From Acidobacteriota bacterium (lineage in GTDB: Bacteria > Acidobacteriota > Terriglobia > Bryobacterales > Bryobacteraceae): DNA of 64,000 bases. Shown here one piece after another: positions 7,720 to 18,934 of this stretch. The DNA lies in the NCBI GenBank assembly GCA_025353165.1, contig JANXRE010000024.1, positions 1-64,000 on the forward strand, read 5' to 3'. The notes beneath the pieces are model-generated. The model had not been told where the DNA came from. It searched no databases and was given only the letters and a program-made list of their open reading frames with translations. Made by a program: the position numbers and the translations under genes. Every line of letters begins with the position of its first letter. Position 1 is the stretch's first letter.

Positions 7720-7747
7720 AGTGTACACGAGAATCGTGTGCTATCCT
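7720..7747. promoter_or_regulatory. Shared vapB/msrA promoter-operator with dyad
   Basis: The 42-bp gap between vapB and msrA holds back-to-back -10 boxes. For vapB, TACACT lies on the minus strand (7725-7720), 8 nt from its ATG. For msrA, an extended -10 TGC-TATCCT (TATCCT at 7742-7747) lies 6 nt from its ATG. Between them lies the dyad ACACGA-GAA-TCGTGT (7725-7739), and GTGTACAC (7721-7728) is itself palindromic. A VapBC complex bound here could also affect msrA (inference). Confidence 0.5.
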
Positions 7748-7753
7748 GCAAGC

Positions 7754-8278
7754 ATGCCCTCCGAAATCGCCACTCTGGGCGGCGGCTGCTTCTGGTGCCT
7801 GGAGGCCGTTTACGACCGGCTCAAAGGCGTGCTTTCGGTCGAATCCGGCTACATGGGCGGCCAGCGCGAGAACCCGACCTACCAGCAGGTCTGTTCCGGA
7901 GCCACCGGGCATGTCGAAGTGGTCCAGGTGGCCTTCGACCCGGATGCCACGAACTATCGCGAGATCCTCGAGGTCTTCTTCGCTATTCACGATCCGACCA
8001 CGCTCAACCGGCAGGGCAACGATGTCGGAACGCAGTACCGGTCCGTTGTTTTCTACCACTCGGATGAGCAGCGGCGCGTGGCGGAGGAGATTATCCGGGA
8101 GCTGGATTTTCCGACCGCGGTAGTAACCGCGGTCGAGCCCGCACAGCCGTTCTATCGCGCCGAAGATTACCACCAGGAGTATTTCGCCAACAACCCGAAT
8201 CAGTCGTACTGCTCGTTCGTGGTGGCGCCGAAGGTAGCGAAGTTCCGCAAGAATTTCGCCGAGCGGCTGCGCGATTAA
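7754..8278 (+). CDS. msrA: Peptide-methionine (S)-S-oxide reductase MsrA
   Basis: A 174-aa MsrA that reduces methionine-S-sulfoxide in proteins with thioredoxin-derived electrons. The catalytic motif GGCFWC gives nucleophilic Cys12, followed by LEAVYDRLKGV. Also present are GYMGG, GHVEVVQV, the FFAIHDPTTLNRQGNDVGTQYRS-type core and the terminal YC-S-F segment. A frame extension begins 33 nt upstream at 7721, but the ATG at 7754 puts GGCFWC at the normal distance from the N-terminus. A TATCCT box 6 nt before the ATG and no ribosome-binding site point to a leaderless mRNA. It ends 7 nt from the convergent permease gene. Confidence 0.95.
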   Translation: MPSEIATLGGGCFWCLEAVYDRLKGVLSVESGYMGGQRENPTYQQVCSGATGHVEVVQVAFDPDATNYREILEVFFAIHDPTTLNRQGNDVGTQYRSVVFYHSDEQRRVAEEIIRELDFPTAVVTAVEPAQPFYRAEDYHQEYFANNPNQSYCSFVVAPKVAKFRKNFAERLRD

Positions 8279-8285
8279 AAATACT

Positions 8286-9911
8286 CTACGGTGCAAGGCC
8301 AGGAGCCACGTAAGCGTAGAACACCACGATCAGCCCGATCACCGATGCCAGCAGAATGCTATGTTTCAGCGTGAAGCGGAACAACTTCGACTCCTCGTTG
8401 GAGGTCAGTCCGCTGGCCGCTGCCGCGACGGCGATGCTCTGCAAGCTGATCATCTTTCCCATCACGCCGCCGCTTGAATTCGCTGCCGCCATAAGGACTG
8501 GATTCAAGCCGAGCCGCGAAGCGGTGACGACCTGCAGGTTTCCGAACAGCGCGTTCGTCGATGTGTCCGAGCCCGTCAGAAAGACGCCCAGCCAGCCGAG
8601 TAGCGCGCTGAAGAACGGGAACAGTTTTCCGGTAGCGGCGAAGGCTAGGCCGAGCGTAGCGGTCGCGCCCGAGTAGTTCATAAGAAATGCCAGTCCCAGT
8701 ACCGCCGCCATCGTCACCAGCGAAAACGCGAGCTGCCGTAGCGTGTCCGCCATGATGTTTAAAAACAATGCGGGCCGGACGCGCAGAGCCAGGGCGGACA
8801 GCAGGCACGCGATGGCGCAGGCCGATCCCGAGGCCGACAACCAGTTCACGCTGTAAGCGGCGGCATACGGGGCCGGCGCCTTGACCACCGGCGGCATCCG
8901 CTCGATCAAGTAGTGCAGCCCCGGCCATGGAACCACTCGCGTCACGGAGTTCAGCAGCCGCGCTACCGGCTCCCATCCCCACAACAGGACGACGACTACC
9001 AACAGAGCGTACGGCGTCCACGCCAGCAGCGATTGCGCGGTGAAGGCGGAGGCGGGCCGGCTGCCGGCGTCGTGCTCGCCCGGCAGTTGGAAGCGGTCGC
9101 GCGGACGCCAGACGAGAAACAGCGCGACCAGACAGGCCATGGCGGTCAGCGAGGACAACAAATCCGTAAGCTGCGGGCCGACGAAATTCGACACCGCGAA
9201 TTGCACCGCGGCAAACGAGACACCGCACACCGCGATGGCTGGAAGGACGCCGCGAACCGCGCGCCATCCGCCCATTACGGCGATCAGGTATCCGGGGATG
9301 AACAGGGACACCGGCGCGCAGATGCGTCCGATTCCCGCGCTCAAGCGAAGAAGGGGCAGGCCGGTGATTCCGGCCAGCGTGACGGTGGGAATACCGATGG
9401 CTCCGAACGCGACCGGCGCTGTGTTGGCCAGCAGGCAGATGCCGGCCGCGAAGAAGGGCGAGAACCCGAGTCCGGCCAGCATAGCCGCCGCGACGGCCAC
9501 GGGCGTGCCGAATCCCGCCGCGCCCTCCAGGAAAGCGCCGAACGCGAAGGCGATCAACAGTGCCTGCAAACGCCGGTCGTCGGTGAGGCTCGCCACCGAG
9601 TTCTTAATTAACTCGAAGCGTCCGGTCTCCACCGTAATGCGATACAGGACAATGGCCCAGTAGACGATCCAGCCGATCGGGAACAGGCCGAATGCCGCGC
9701 CGTAAGTGACCGCGCCGGCCACTTGCACAACTGGCATACCGTATGCGAACAGCGCGACCAGGACCGTCGCGCCGAGCCCGAAGAGCGCGGAGACCCACGC
9801 GGGCTTGCGCTTTACCCCCAGCAGGAACAGCAGCGTGAACACCGGAGCCATCGCCACCAACGCCGACCACGCGAGACTGTCTCCGACCGGGGTGTAGTTC
9901 TGCTGCCACAT
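8286..9911 (-). CDS. lldP: L-lactate permease family transporter (LctP/LldP)
   Basis: A 541-aa polytopic membrane protein of the lactate permease family, which takes up lactate or glycolate with protons. It begins MWQQNYTPVG, typical of the family, and has about 12-13 hydrophobic segments. Signature stretches include GAFLEGAAGFGTPVAVAAAML, ANTAPVAFGAIGIP and the C-terminal TGSDTSTNALFGNLQ and ANSSGGVMGKMISLQSIAVA. Substrate could be lactate, glycolate or another 2-hydroxyacid; no lactate dehydrogenase genes are adjacent. It is divergent from hpnB with a 23-bp gap, and convergent with msrA. Confidence 0.93.
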   Translation of the reverse strand: MWQQNYTPVGDSLAWSALVAMAPVFTLLFLLGVKRKPAWVSALFGLGATVLVALFAYGMPVVQVAGAVTYGAAFGLFPIGWIVYWAIVLYRITVETGRFELIKNSVASLTDDRRLQALLIAFAFGAFLEGAAGFGTPVAVAAAMLAGLGFSPFFAAGICLLANTAPVAFGAIGIPTVTLAGITGLPLLRLSAGIGRICAPVSLFIPGYLIAVMGGWRAVRGVLPAIAVCGVSFAAVQFAVSNFVGPQLTDLLSSLTAMACLVALFLVWRPRDRFQLPGEHDAGSRPASAFTAQSLLAWTPYALLVVVVLLWGWEPVARLLNSVTRVVPWPGLHYLIERMPPVVKAPAPYAAAYSVNWLSASGSACAIACLLSALALRVRPALFLNIMADTLRQLAFSLVTMAAVLGLAFLMNYSGATATLGLAFAATGKLFPFFSALLGWLGVFLTGSDTSTNALFGNLQVVTASRLGLNPVLMAAANSSGGVMGKMISLQSIAVAAAASGLTSNEESKLFRFTLKHSILLASVIGLIVVFYAYVAPGLAP

Positions 9912-9934
9912 ACAGGTAGCGCGACAATATCAGA

Positions 9935-11050
9935 GTGATCGCAGCCGCCGCAACCGGAGCCGTCGCGCTCGCCGCATGGATTTACCTCGCCGCGGCGCGA
10001 GGCCGTTTCTGGCGCGTTCGCGAAGAACCCCCGCCCGAGGGGTCGCCGGTGAATTCCGTGGCGGTTGTGATCCCGGCACGCAACGAGGCCGCCAGCATCG
10101 GCGATGCGGTGCGTTCGCTCGCCGCTCAGAACTACGCGGGGCCGCTCGGCATTATCGTTGTGGACGACGGCAGCTCCGACGATACCGGCGACATCGCTCG
10201 CGCGGTGGCCGGGACAAAGGTGCTCCGCGGCGAGCGGCTGCCGCCCGAATGGACCGGCAAGATGTGGGCGGTGGCGCAAGGAGTGGAAGAGGCGCGCGAG
10301 ACCGAGCCCGAGTACATACTGCTGACCGACGCCGACGTCGTGCATGGGCCGGACAGCGTTCGCAGTCTGGTGGCGCGGGCCGGGGCGGAGGGGCTCGACA
10401 TCGCGTCCCACATGGTGCTGCTGCAAGCCCGCTGCTTGCCGGAACGCCTGCTCATCCCGGCGTTCGTGTTCTTCTTCCTGAAGCTGTATCCGCCCGCGTG
10501 GATCGCCGATCCGAAACGCGCGGCGGCGGGAGCGGCGGGCGGCTGCCTGCTGATTCGCCTCGCCGCGCTGGATCGCATCGGGGGCGTCGCTGCGATTGGC
10601 GGAGACCTCATCGACGATTGCGCGCTCGCTGCGCGCGTGAAGCATTCGGGCGGGCGCATTTGGATGGGGCTGACGCGTTCCACCGAAAGCGTGCGCGGCT
10701 ACAGGACGTTCGGCGAGATCCGGCGGATGATCGCGAGGACCGCGTTCACGCAGTTGAACTACTCGCTGCCGCTGCTCGCCGGAACGGTGCTCGGCATGGG
10801 CCTGATCTACATCTCGCCGGTCGCTCTTCTGTTCTCCGGCGACCGTCTCGCGATGGGGCTCGCGGCCGCGGCGTGGTTTCTGATGTCGGCGCTGTACGCT
10901 CCGATGCTCCGCTTCTACCGGCTGTCTGCGATCTACGCGCCGGCGCTTCCGCTGGTGGCGCTCTTCTACACCGCCGCCACCATCGAGTCCGCCATCCGGC
11001 ATTATACGGGGAGCGGAGGAATGTGGAAGGGGCGCGCCCGTGCGAGGTGA
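9935..11050 (+). CDS. hpnB: Hopanoid-associated glycosyltransferase HpnB
   Basis: A 371-aa GT2-family glycosyltransferase with the full HpnB pattern. An N-terminal membrane anchor (WIYLAAARGRFWR) precedes the GT-A fold starting VAVVIPARNEAASIGDA. IIVVDDGSSDDT follows, then GERLPPEWTGKMWAVAQGV, the LLTDADVVH DxD-type site and VFFFLKLYPPAWI. GGDLIDDCALA and two or three C-terminal membrane helices complete it. HpnB is found in hopanoid biosynthesis clusters and is thought to act on hopanoid or related lipid head groups. No squalene-hopene cyclase or other hpn gene is in this window, so it stands alone here with an AGE-type epimerase. The start is GTG 9935. Confidence 0.9.
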   Translation: MIAAAATGAVALAAWIYLAAARGRFWRVREEPPPEGSPVNSVAVVIPARNEAASIGDAVRSLAAQNYAGPLGIIVVDDGSSDDTGDIARAVAGTKVLRGERLPPEWTGKMWAVAQGVEEARETEPEYILLTDADVVHGPDSVRSLVARAGAEGLDIASHMVLLQARCLPERLLIPAFVFFFLKLYPPAWIADPKRAAAGAAGGCLLIRLAALDRIGGVAAIGGDLIDDCALAARVKHSGGRIWMGLTRSTESVRGYRTFGEIRRMIARTAFTQLNYSLPLLAGTVLGMGLIYISPVALLFSGDRLAMGLAAAAWFLMSALYAPMLRFYRLSAIYAPALPLVALFYTAATIESAIRHYTGSGGMWKGRARAR

Positions 11051-11068
11051 CTCCTATATCCTGGACTC

Positions 11069-12232
11069 ATGCTCCAGGATTACGCCGCGCGCTATCGCCG
11101 CGAACTGCTCGAATCGGTCGTTCCGTTCTGGATGCGGCATTCGCTGGACCGCGAGTTCGGCGGGTATTTCACCTGCCTCGATCGCCAAGGCGCGGTTTAC
11201 GACACGACGAAATACGTCTGGCTGCACGGCCGCGCGGCGTGGACCTTTTCGAAGCTGTACAACGAAGTCGAGCGGCGCCAGGAGTGGCTGGATGCGGCCG
11301 GCTCGATCCTCGACTTCGCGCGCAGGAACGGCCGCGACGCCGAGGGCCGGTTCTATTTCAGCCTCACGCGGGAGGGCCAGCCGGCGTTCTACCAGCGCAA
11401 GCCGTACTCGGGAACGTTCGTCGCGATCGGCTGCGTCGAGTACTACAAGGCGACCGGCGAGCGCGCGTACCTGGACGAAGCCATCGACATTTTTTGGCGC
11501 GTGAAGCAGTGGATTGAGCAGCCCGCGCTTCTCGGCCGGCCCGTGTTTGCGGGCCAGGCGCGCGTCAGCCAGCTAGCCGATTGGATGGTGCTGGCGATGA
11601 TGCTGATGGAACTCGCGGCGGTGCACGACGACCCGCGCTACCTTCCGCTGATGTGCGAGTGCTTCGACCGGACGCTGGACCATCTGGAGCCTTCGCGCAA
11701 CGTGCTGCTGGAGAACGCCACTCCCGGCGACGCGTCGTTTCGCGACACGCCGAACGGCCGCATGTACTGCCCGGGATCGTCGGCTGAAGTGGCGTGGTTC
11801 CTTCTGCATCTGCTGCGTTTCGATCCGGATCCCGCGCGGCAGGCCCGGGTGCTGGACATTCTCGAAGCGAGCCTGGAACTCGGATGGGACCGCGAGCACG
11901 GCGGGCTGTATTACTTCATGGACATCGACGGCCGGCCACCGCTCGCGCTCGAAGCGCCGATGAAACTCTGGTGGCCGCATACGGAAGCGATCTACGCGAC
12001 GATCCTGGCCTACACGCTGACACGCGAGAATCGCTGGCTCGGATGGATCGAGAAGCTGGACCGCTACGCGTTCGAGCACTTCTCGGACCCGGAGCACGGA
12101 GAGTGGTTCGGGTACTGCGACCGCCGTGGCGGACGGACGAGCGAGTGCAAGGGAAACCATTACAAAGGCGCGTATCACGTGCCGCGTTTCCTGCTGTACA
12201 GCGCGCAGGCGATTGAGCGTGCGGGTAAATGA
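11069..12232 (+). CDS. AGE-family N-acylglucosamine 2-epimerase / sugar isomerase
   Basis: A 387-aa (alpha/alpha)6-barrel enzyme of the AGE superfamily (GlcNAc 2-epimerase, cellobiose 2-epimerase, aldose-ketose isomerases). Recognisable blocks are YVWLHGRAAWTFSKLYNEV, RKPYSGTFVAIG, SSAEVAWFLL, the His-containing EAPMKLWWPHTEAIYATI and SECKGNHYKGAYHVPRF. These supply the conserved catalytic His pair. Which sugar it acts on cannot be told from the sequence. It follows hpnB by 18 nt but has its own TATCCT box (11057-11062) 6 nt before the ATG, so it may be transcribed separately as a leaderless mRNA. Confidence 0.9.
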   Translation: MLQDYAARYRRELLESVVPFWMRHSLDREFGGYFTCLDRQGAVYDTTKYVWLHGRAAWTFSKLYNEVERRQEWLDAAGSILDFARRNGRDAEGRFYFSLTREGQPAFYQRKPYSGTFVAIGCVEYYKATGERAYLDEAIDIFWRVKQWIEQPALLGRPVFAGQARVSQLADWMVLAMMLMELAAVHDDPRYLPLMCECFDRTLDHLEPSRNVLLENATPGDASFRDTPNGRMYCPGSSAEVAWFLLHLLRFDPDPARQARVLDILEASLELGWDREHGGLYYFMDIDGRPPLALEAPMKLWWPHTEAIYATILAYTLTRENRWLGWIEKLDRYAFEHFSDPEHGEWFGYCDRRGGRTSECKGNHYKGAYHVPRFLLYSAQAIERAGK

Positions 12233-12835
12233 TAACTAGGCTGGTTGATCGCCAGATTCTTACGAGATGCTTTTGCGCCTTGACCCGCTCCAGAGCAGCC
12301 GTCTCCGCCGCGAATACTGTTGCGCGTTATAAGATCGTCTGCTGTGAAAGGTGCACGGCTATTACCGGGTCCGCTGGAACAACCGAGCGAGTCTCCGGCA
12401 AATTGTAAATCGACGGCCAGTATTGTTCGTTAGTGTGCCGGGCTCCTCCACACAAGGTGGATCCCGAGCGTCATGAGTAACGGCGTGTTCATGCAAAACC
12501 GATTGACGGATGTCGATCACTGTTTCACACGAAGAGAGACTCTGCGCCGCTTCGCTCCGCACTGATCGACATCATCGGAATGCGCACCGAGCAATCGAAG
12601 CTGTTCTGCGGTAGAGAATGGCATGGGCTGGCCTTCGCCAAATTGTACCGTTTGCGGAGCAGAGATATGTCGCGGGACTTTCTGCCGACCTGAGAGATCT
12701 GAGTCCCCCGAACTCCTTATGAGATCAGACCCTTGGGTGGTCCAGCACTCCCTTTCACTCCGTTACGCGATGCTTTCGAGAGACGGAAATATGCTGTGGG
12801 CAACCACTCGGTCGCTGTAAGCTTTGGAAAGGAGA
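12233..12835. other. Gene-free 603 bp
   Basis: I see no supportable gene on either strand. The longest open frames are short, lack family motifs and lack ribosome-binding sites. Base composition is lower in GC than the neighbours. It may be a decayed gene or mobile-element scar beside the tRNA gene, but I recognise no transposase or integrase fragment. Confidence 0.4.
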
Positions 12836-12911
<76 letters not shown>

Positions 12912-12941
12912 TACCTGCGATCAACATAGCACACCTACGCA

Positions 12942-14363
12942 TCAGTCCGGCAGTTGGGAATCGCCTTGCAGCAAGATGTCGATTTCACGCGCCGCTTTGC
13001 GGCCTTCGGCGATGGCCCATACCACTAACGATTGGCCGCGGCGCATGTCGCCCGCTGCGTACACGCCGCGCACGGAGGTCGCGTAGCCGGTAGTTTTGAC
13101 GTTTCCGCGGGCGTCGAGTTCCACGCCGAGCCGGTCGATCATGCCGTTGCGGGCGGGGCCGGTGAAGCCCATCGCGAGCAGGACCAGATCCACGTCGAGA
13201 GTGAACTCGGTATCCGCAACCGGCTCGAACTTGGGCGGCGGTCCGACGTGGATGCCATGCAGTTGCTGGACGCGGCCCCGCTCATCGCCGGTGAAGCGCG
13301 TGGTCGCAACAGCCCAATCGCGAATGCCGCCTTCTTCGTGCGAGGATTCGGTGCGGAGTTGCAGCGGCCACAGCGGCCATGGAGTGGACGCCGACCGATC
13401 GGGCGGGGGCGTGGGCATGATCTCGAACTGGTGAACGGAAGCCGCGCGCTGGCGATGCGAGGTTCCGAGACAGTCGGCCCCGGTGTCGCCCCCGCCGATG
13501 ATCACCACACGCTTGCCGGTGGCAAGGATTTCGTTCGTGCGCGGAACCTGGTCGCCGGCTATGCGCTTGTTCTGCTGCGGGAGGAAGTCCATCGCGAAGT
13601 GGACGCCGTCGAGTTCCCGGCCGGGGACGTTCAGATCGCGGGGATGTTCGGCGCCGCCGGCGAGAAGGATGGCATCGAATTCGCGACGCAGATCCTCGAC
13701 GGGAACGTTGCCGCCGACGTGAGCGTTCGGTCTGAACTGCACGCCTTCCGCCATCAACTGGTCCAGACGGCGGTCGATGTGCAGCTTCTCCATCTTGAAG
13801 TCCGGGATGCCGTAGCGAAGCAGGCCGCCGATGCGGTCAGCCTTTTCGAAAACAGTCACGGCATGACCGGCGCGGGCGAGCTGCTGGGCGGCGGCGAGAC
13901 CGGCGGGACCGGAACCCACGACAGCGACGCGCTTGCCCGTCTTCACTAGGGCCGGGCGCGGCTGAATCCAGCCTTGCTGGAAGGCGTAATCGATGATGTT
14001 CTTCTCAATCGCCTTGATGGCGACCGGCGGCTCGTTGATGCCGAGGACACAGGAGGCTTCGCACGGTGCGGGGCAGAGGCGTCCCGTGAACTCGGGAAAG
14101 TTGTTGGTCGAGTGGAGGACGCGGATCGCCTCACGCCACCGGCCGCGGTAGGCGAGATCGTTCCAATCGGGAATAATGTTGTTCAGCGGGCAGCCGGTGT
14201 GGCAGAAGGGCACGCCGCAATCCATGCAGCGCGCGCCTTGCTTGCTCACTTTCTCAAGGGGGAACTCCTGGTAAATCTCAAACCAGTCGTTGACACGATC
14301 AGCGACCGGGCGGCGCGTTGGGAGCTCGCGCTGATACTCGAGGAATCCGGTTGCCTTACCCAT
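12942..14363 (-). CDS. gltD: Glutamate synthase [NADPH] small subunit GltD
   Basis: The 473-aa beta subunit of glutamate synthase, which feeds NADPH electrons to the large subunit. The N-terminal iron-sulfur region has [17 protein letters not shown] and CPAPCEASC. The FAD Rossmann motif is [21 protein letters not shown] near residue 148, and the NAD(P)H site is [13 protein letters not shown] near 290. The C-terminus contains [23 protein letters not shown]. Its start overlaps the gltB stop by 8 nt (ATGGGTAA), so the two subunits are translationally coupled in equal amounts. Confidence 0.97.
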   Translation of the reverse strand: MGKATGFLEYQRELPTRRPVADRVNDWFEIYQEFPLEKVSKQGARCMDCGVPFCHTGCPLNNIIPDWNDLAYRGRWREAIRVLHSTNNFPEFTGRLCPAPCEASCVLGINEPPVAIKAIEKNIIDYAFQQGWIQPRPALVKTGKRVAVVGSGPAGLAAAQQLARAGHAVTVFEKADRIGGLLRYGIPDFKMEKLHIDRRLDQLMAEGVQFRPNAHVGGNVPVEDLRREFDAILLAGGAEHPRDLNVPGRELDGVHFAMDFLPQQNKRIAGDQVPRTNEILATGKRVVIIGGGDTGADCLGTSHRQRAASVHQFEIMPTPPPDRSASTPWPLWPLQLRTESSHEEGGIRDWAVATTRFTGDERGRVQQLHGIHVGPPPKFEPVADTEFTLDVDLVLLAMGFTGPARNGMIDRLGVELDARGNVKTTGYATSVRGVYAAGDMRRGQSLVVWAIAEGRKAAREIDILLQGDSQLPD

Positions 14364-17300
14364 GGCTCGCTCCGGTTCCGGCCAGGACGGGGGCGGTATC
14401 GGTCTTATCGATCCGCTTCACTCCCATGACTCTCTTGTATTCGTGCGGGAAGACTTTTACGAATTTGGGAAGCATTCCGTCAAAGTTGTCGAGCACCCAT
14501 TTCGCTCGCGGACTGGCGGTGAGATCGGCGTGACGGGCAATCAGGTCGCGCAACTGCTGGATCTCACCGCCCTCCTCCAGCGGCTCGAGATCCACTGTTG
14601 CCTGGTTGCATAAAACATGCGCAAACTCGCCTGTCTCATCGAGAACGTAGGCGATGCCGCCGCTCATACCCGCGCCGAAGTTGCGTCCCGCGCGGCCCAG
14701 CACCACGACGAGTCCCTTGGTCATGTACTCGCAGCCGTGATCGCCCACTCCCTCAACAACCGCGGTCGCGCCGGAGTTGCGCACGGCGAAGCGTTCCCCG
14801 GCCATGCCGTTGAAGAAAGCTTCCCCGCTGGTGGCTCCGTACAAACAGACATTTCCGACAATAATGTTTTCTTCCGGCTGGAAGGTGGAGGTGCGCGGCG
14901 GGTAGACGACGAGCCGTCCTCCCGACAGGCCCTTGCCCACGTAATCGTTGGCGTCGCCCTCCAGCGTCAGCGTGACCCCGTTGGCCAGGAACGCGCCGAA
15001 GCTCTGTCCCGCGGAGCCGTTGAACTGGAAGCGGATGGTATCGTCCGGCAGCCCTTGCGAACCGTGGCGGCGCGCAATTTCACCGGAGAGCATCGCGCCC
15101 ACCGTGCGATGGACGTTGCGGATCGGCAGCTTGAAATCGACCGGCGTTTTGTTCTCGATGGCTTCGCGCGCATGATCGATTAGTTTGTAATCGAGCGCCT
15201 GAACGAGACCATGATCCTGCGAGATCAGGCAGCGGCGGCCGACCCGGCCGGGGACCTGCGGGCTGTACAGCAGATTGGTTAGATCGATGCCGCGCGCTTT
15301 CCAGTGGTCCACCGCGCTGCGCATCTCCAGCATTTCGACGCGGCCGACCATCTCGTCCATGGTGCGGAAGCCTAGGCGCGCCATCCACTGCCGCACTTCC
15401 TCGGCGATGTAGAAGAAGAAGTTGATGACGTTCTCGGGCGTGCCCGTGAATTTCGCGCGGAGTGCGGGATCCTGCGTCGCGATGCCCACCGGACAAGTAT
15501 TCAGGTGGCACTTGCGCATCATGATGCAGCCCATCGAAACCAGCGGGGCCGTCGCAAACCCGAACTCCTCCGCGCCGAGCAACGCGGCGATGACGACGTC
15601 GCGCCCGCTCTGCAGTTTGCCGTCCGTTTGTATTCGCACGCGGCTGCGCAGGTCGTTGAGGACCAGCACCTGCTGGGTCTCGGCTAGGCCGAGTTCCCAC
15701 GGGATGCCGGCGTGCTTGATGGAAGTCAGCGGACTGGCGCCGGTGCCTCCGTCGTGTCCGCTGATCAGGATCGCGTCGGCGTGCGCCTTGGCCACGCCCG
15801 CGGCCACCGTACCTACTCCGACTTCGGCGACGAGCTTTACCGAAATACGCGCCCGCGGATTGACGTTCTTGAGATCGTAGATAAGCTGTGCGAGATCCTC
15901 GATGGAGTAGATGTCGTGGTGCGGCGGCGGCGAGATGAGGCCGACGCCGGGGATGGAATGACGCACGCGCGCGATCACTTCATCCACCTTGTGGCCGGGA
16001 AGCTGGCCGCCTTCACCCGGCTTGGCTCCCTGTGCGATCTTGATTTGCAGATCGTCGGCGTTGACCAGGTAATTAGTGGTGACACCAAACCGCCCGGAAG
16101 CCACCTGCTTGATCGCGCTGCGGCGTTCGTCGTAGTAACGGGCTTCGTCCTCGCCGCCCTCGCCAGTGTTGGAACGGCCGCCGATGCGGTTCATCGCGAT
16201 GGCGAGCGTCTCATGCGCTTCCTTGGAAATGGACCCGAAGGACATGGCGCCGGTGGCGAAGCGCTTGACGATTTCGGCGGCGGGCTCGACTTCGTCGAGT
16301 GGGAGGGGCTCGGCGGCCGTGCGGATGTCGATGAGTCCGCGGATGGTACAGAGATTCTTGGCCTCGTCGTCGACCAGCCGGGTGTATTCCTGGAACGTTT
16401 CGAAACTCGACTGGCGCACAGCCTGCTGCAGCTTCGCGACCGTCGCGGGGTTGAAGCGGTGATACTCGCCGCGGACGCGGTACTGGTAGTTGCCGCCGAC
16501 ATCGAGCTCGGTGTCCACGTCCTGTTGCGGGCGGAACGCATAGGCGTGCTTCATGGCCGCTTCCCGCGCGATGACGTCGAGGCCGATGCCTTCGATGTTG
16601 GACGGGGTTCCGGTGAAGTACTTATCCACCAACTTCCGGTTCAGACCGACGGCTTCGAAGATCTGCGCGCCGCGGTAACTCTGCAACGTCGAGATGCCCA
16701 TCTTCGAGAAGACCTTGAGGAGTCCTTTGTTGATGGACTTCTTGTAGTTCTTTAGCGCCGTGTCGAAGTCGGGTAACGTGCCGCGCCGGGCCATGTCCTC
16801 GAGTGTTTCGATGGCGAGGTATGGGTTGACGGCGCTGGCACCGTAGCCGATCAACAGGGCGAAGTGCATCACCTCGCGGGGTTCGCCGGATTCAATGATT
16901 AGCGCGACCTGAGTGCGCGTTCCCTCGCGCACCAGGTGATTGTGCACTGCGGTGAGCGCGAGCAGGCTGGGGATGGGCGCGTAGTCCTGGTCGACGCCGC
17001 GGTCGGACAAGATGAGCAGGCTGTACCCGGATTTGATTGCGAGGGAGGCGCGGCGGCACAGGCCATCGAGCGCGCGCTCCAAGCCCTTCTCGCCTTCCTC
17101 GACCGCGAACAGCATCGGCAAAGTGGTGGCGAGAAACTCGCCCCAGCTCACGCGCCGGAGTTTCTCGAGGTCGCGATTGGTGAGGATGGGATGGGGCATC
17201 TTCAGCGTGTGGCAGTGCTGAGGAGTCTCCTCGAGGATGTTGCGCTCGGTGCCGATGTAGCTGGTGAGCGACATGACGAGCTCTTCGCGAATCGGGTCGA

Positions 17301-18903
17301 TGGCCGGGTTGGTGACCTGCGCGAAGAGCTGCTTGAAGTAATGAAACAGCGGCTGCGGCTTGTCGGAGAGACAGGCGAGCGGCGTGTCGGTGCCCATGGA
17401 GCCGACGGGCTCCTGACCGTCGACGGCCATGGGAAGCATCAGCGTGCGCAGATCTTCGTCGGTGTATCCGAACGCGCGCTGGCGGCAGACTATCGTTTCG
17501 TGATCGCTCTCGATGACTCGCGAAGGCTCAGGCAGGGCGTCGAGGTGGATCTGATTCTGTTTCAGCCACTCGGCGTAGGGCTGGCGCGCCGCCAGCTTCG
17601 CTTTCAGTTCTTCATCGGGGATGATGCGGCCTTCCGAGAGGTCGGCGAGCAGCATCTTGCCGGGCTGGAGGCGGCCCTTGTACTTGATGTCCTCGGGCTT
17701 GACCGGCAGCACTCCGGTTTCCGAAGACATGACCAGCAGCCCGTCGTGCGTTACCAGATAGCGCGCGGGACGGAGCCCGTTGCGGTCCAGCGTCGCGCCG
17801 ATAACTCGGCCGTCGGTGAACGCGACGGCTGCCGGGCCGTCCCACGGCTCCATGAGGGACGCATGGTATTCGTAGAAGGCCTTCTTCTCCGGGCTCATGG
17901 TGGAGTCGGCGTCCCACGCTTCGGGGATCAGCATGGCCAGAACGTGCGGGAGCTCGCGGCCCGCCAGCGTCAACAACTCGACGGCGTTGTCGAGCGCCGC
18001 GGAGTCGCTGACGTCGGGCTGGATCACCGGGAAGAGATCCTTCATGTTCTTGAAGCGCGGCGAGGCGAGCACGCTTTGGCGGGCATACATCCAATTCGAG
18101 TTGCCGCGAATGGTATTGATCTCGCCGTTGTGGCAGAGGTAGCGGAACGGGTGCGCGAGTTGCCAGGTGGGAAATGTGTTGGTCGAGAAGCGCTGGTGGA
18201 CGAGACAAAGGGCGCTGCGGCAATCCGGGTCGGCGAGCTCGCCGTAAAAGTTCGCGATCTGCTGGGCCAGCAACAGTCCTTTATAGATGATGGTGCGCGA
18301 GGAAAACGACGGCATGTAGAAGAACGATTTCTCGCGGATGTCGGTCAAGCCGATTTCGTTCTCGGCGCGGCGGCGAACGACGTAGAGGCGGCGCTCGAAC
18401 TCGTCCTGCGACAGATTGGAAGCGCTGCGCACGAACAACTGCTCGATGTAGGGTTGGGTGGCGCGGGCCTGGCGGCCGATTGCGTCGGAGTTGACCGGAG
18501 TATCGCGCCAGCCGAGGACGCTGAGGCCCTCGGAGCGCACGATGCGCTCGATGATGCCCTCGCAAATGAGGCGCTGCTGGGGCTCGACCGGGAGAAAGCA
18601 CATCCCAACGCCGTACTGCCCGGGGTCGGGGAGGGTGAAGCCGAGGTTGGCGCACACGCGGGCGAAGAACTCGTGCGGAATTTGGATGATGAGCCCCGCG
18701 CCGTCGCCGGTTTCCGGATCGCAGCCGCATGCGCCGCGGTGGGTCAGGTTGAGGAGGATTTGCAGACCCTTCTGGATGATGTCGTGCGATTTATGACCGT
18801 TGATGTTAGCGACGAAGCCGATGCCGCACGCGTCGTGCTCGCGGGAAGGGTGGTAGAGCCCTTGGGGTGCAGGCAGGCCGTGTGTATGCTGGAGGTCGTT
18901 CAT
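14356..18903 (-). CDS. gltB: Glutamate synthase large subunit GltB
   Basis: The 1515-aa alpha subunit, which makes glutamate from glutamine and 2-oxoglutarate in the GS-GOGAT cycle. The class-II glutamine amidotransferase domain starts after a short propeptide; [12 protein letters not shown] carries the nucleophile Cys27. The central domain and FMN-binding synthase barrel follow, with [23 protein letters not shown] and [13 protein letters not shown]. The 3Fe-4S cysteine cluster is [17 protein letters not shown] and the C-terminal beta-helix contains [25 protein letters not shown]-like sequence precedes the ATG, so this mRNA does have a leader. A divergent LysR gene lies 112 bp away. Confidence 0.98.
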   Translation of the reverse strand: MNDLQHTHGLPAPQGLYHPSREHDACGIGFVANINGHKSHDIIQKGLQILLNLTHRGACGCDPETGDGAGLIIQIPHEFFARVCANLGFTLPDPGQYGVGMCFLPVEPQQRLICEGIIERIVRSEGLSVLGWRDTPVNSDAIGRQARATQPYIEQLFVRSASNLSQDEFERRLYVVRRRAENEIGLTDIREKSFFYMPSFSSRTIIYKGLLLAQQIANFYGELADPDCRSALCLVHQRFSTNTFPTWQLAHPFRYLCHNGEINTIRGNSNWMYARQSVLASPRFKNMKDLFPVIQPDVSDSAALDNAVELLTLAGRELPHVLAMLIPEAWDADSTMSPEKKAFYEYHASLMEPWDGPAAVAFTDGRVIGATLDRNGLRPARYLVTHDGLLVMSSETGVLPVKPEDIKYKGRLQPGKMLLADLSEGRIIPDEELKAKLAARQPYAEWLKQNQIHLDALPEPSRVIESDHETIVCRQRAFGYTDEDLRTLMLPMAVDGQEPVGSMGTDTPLACLSDKPQPLFHYFKQLFAQVTNPAIDPIREELVMSLTSYIGTERNILEETPQHCHTLKMPHPILTNRDLEKLRRVSWGEFLATTLPMLFAVEEGEKGLERALDGLCRRASLAIKSGYSLLILSDRGVDQDYAPIPSLLALTAVHNHLVREGTRTQVALIIESGEPREVMHFALLIGYGASAVNPYLAIETLEDMARRGTLPDFDTALKNYKKSINKGLLKVFSKMGISTLQSYRGAQIFEAVGLNRKLVDKYFTGTPSNIEGIGLDVIAREAAMKHAYAFRPQQDVDTELDVGGNYQYRVRGEYHRFNPATVAKLQQAVRQSSFETFQEYTRLVDDEAKNLCTIRGLIDIRTAAEPLPLDEVEPAAEIVKRFATGAMSFGSISKEAHETLAIAMNRIGGRSNTGEGGEDEARYYDERRSAIKQVASGRFGVTTNYLVNADDLQIKIAQGAKPGEGGQLPGHKVDEVIARVRHSIPGVGLISPPPHHDIYSIEDLAQLIYDLKNVNPRARISVKLVAEVGVGTVAAGVAKAHADAILISGHDGGTGASPLTSIKHAGIPWELGLAETQQVLVLNDLRSRVRIQTDGKLQSGRDVVIAALLGAEEFGFATAPLVSMGCIMMRKCHLNTCPVGIATQDPALRAKFTGTPENVINFFFYIAEEVRQWMARLGFRTMDEMVGRVEMLEMRSAVDHWKARGIDLTNLLYSPQVPGRVGRRCLISQDHGLVQALDYKLIDHAREAIENKTPVDFKLPIRNVHRTVGAMLSGEIARRHGSQGLPDDTIRFQFNGSAGQSFGAFLANGVTLTLEGDANDYVGKGLSGGRLVVYPPRTSTFQPEENIIVGNVCLYGATSGEAFFNGMAGERFAVRNSGATAVVEGVGDHGCEYMTKGLVVVLGRAGRNFGAGMSGGIAYVLDETGEFAHVLCNQATVDLEPLEEGGEIQQLRDLIARHADLTASPRAKWVLDNFDGMLPKFVKVFPHEYKRVMGVKRIDKTDTAPVLAGTGASHG

Positions 18904-18934
18904 ACTGCCCCTTCCCGGAGGGTAGGTATCTGGC

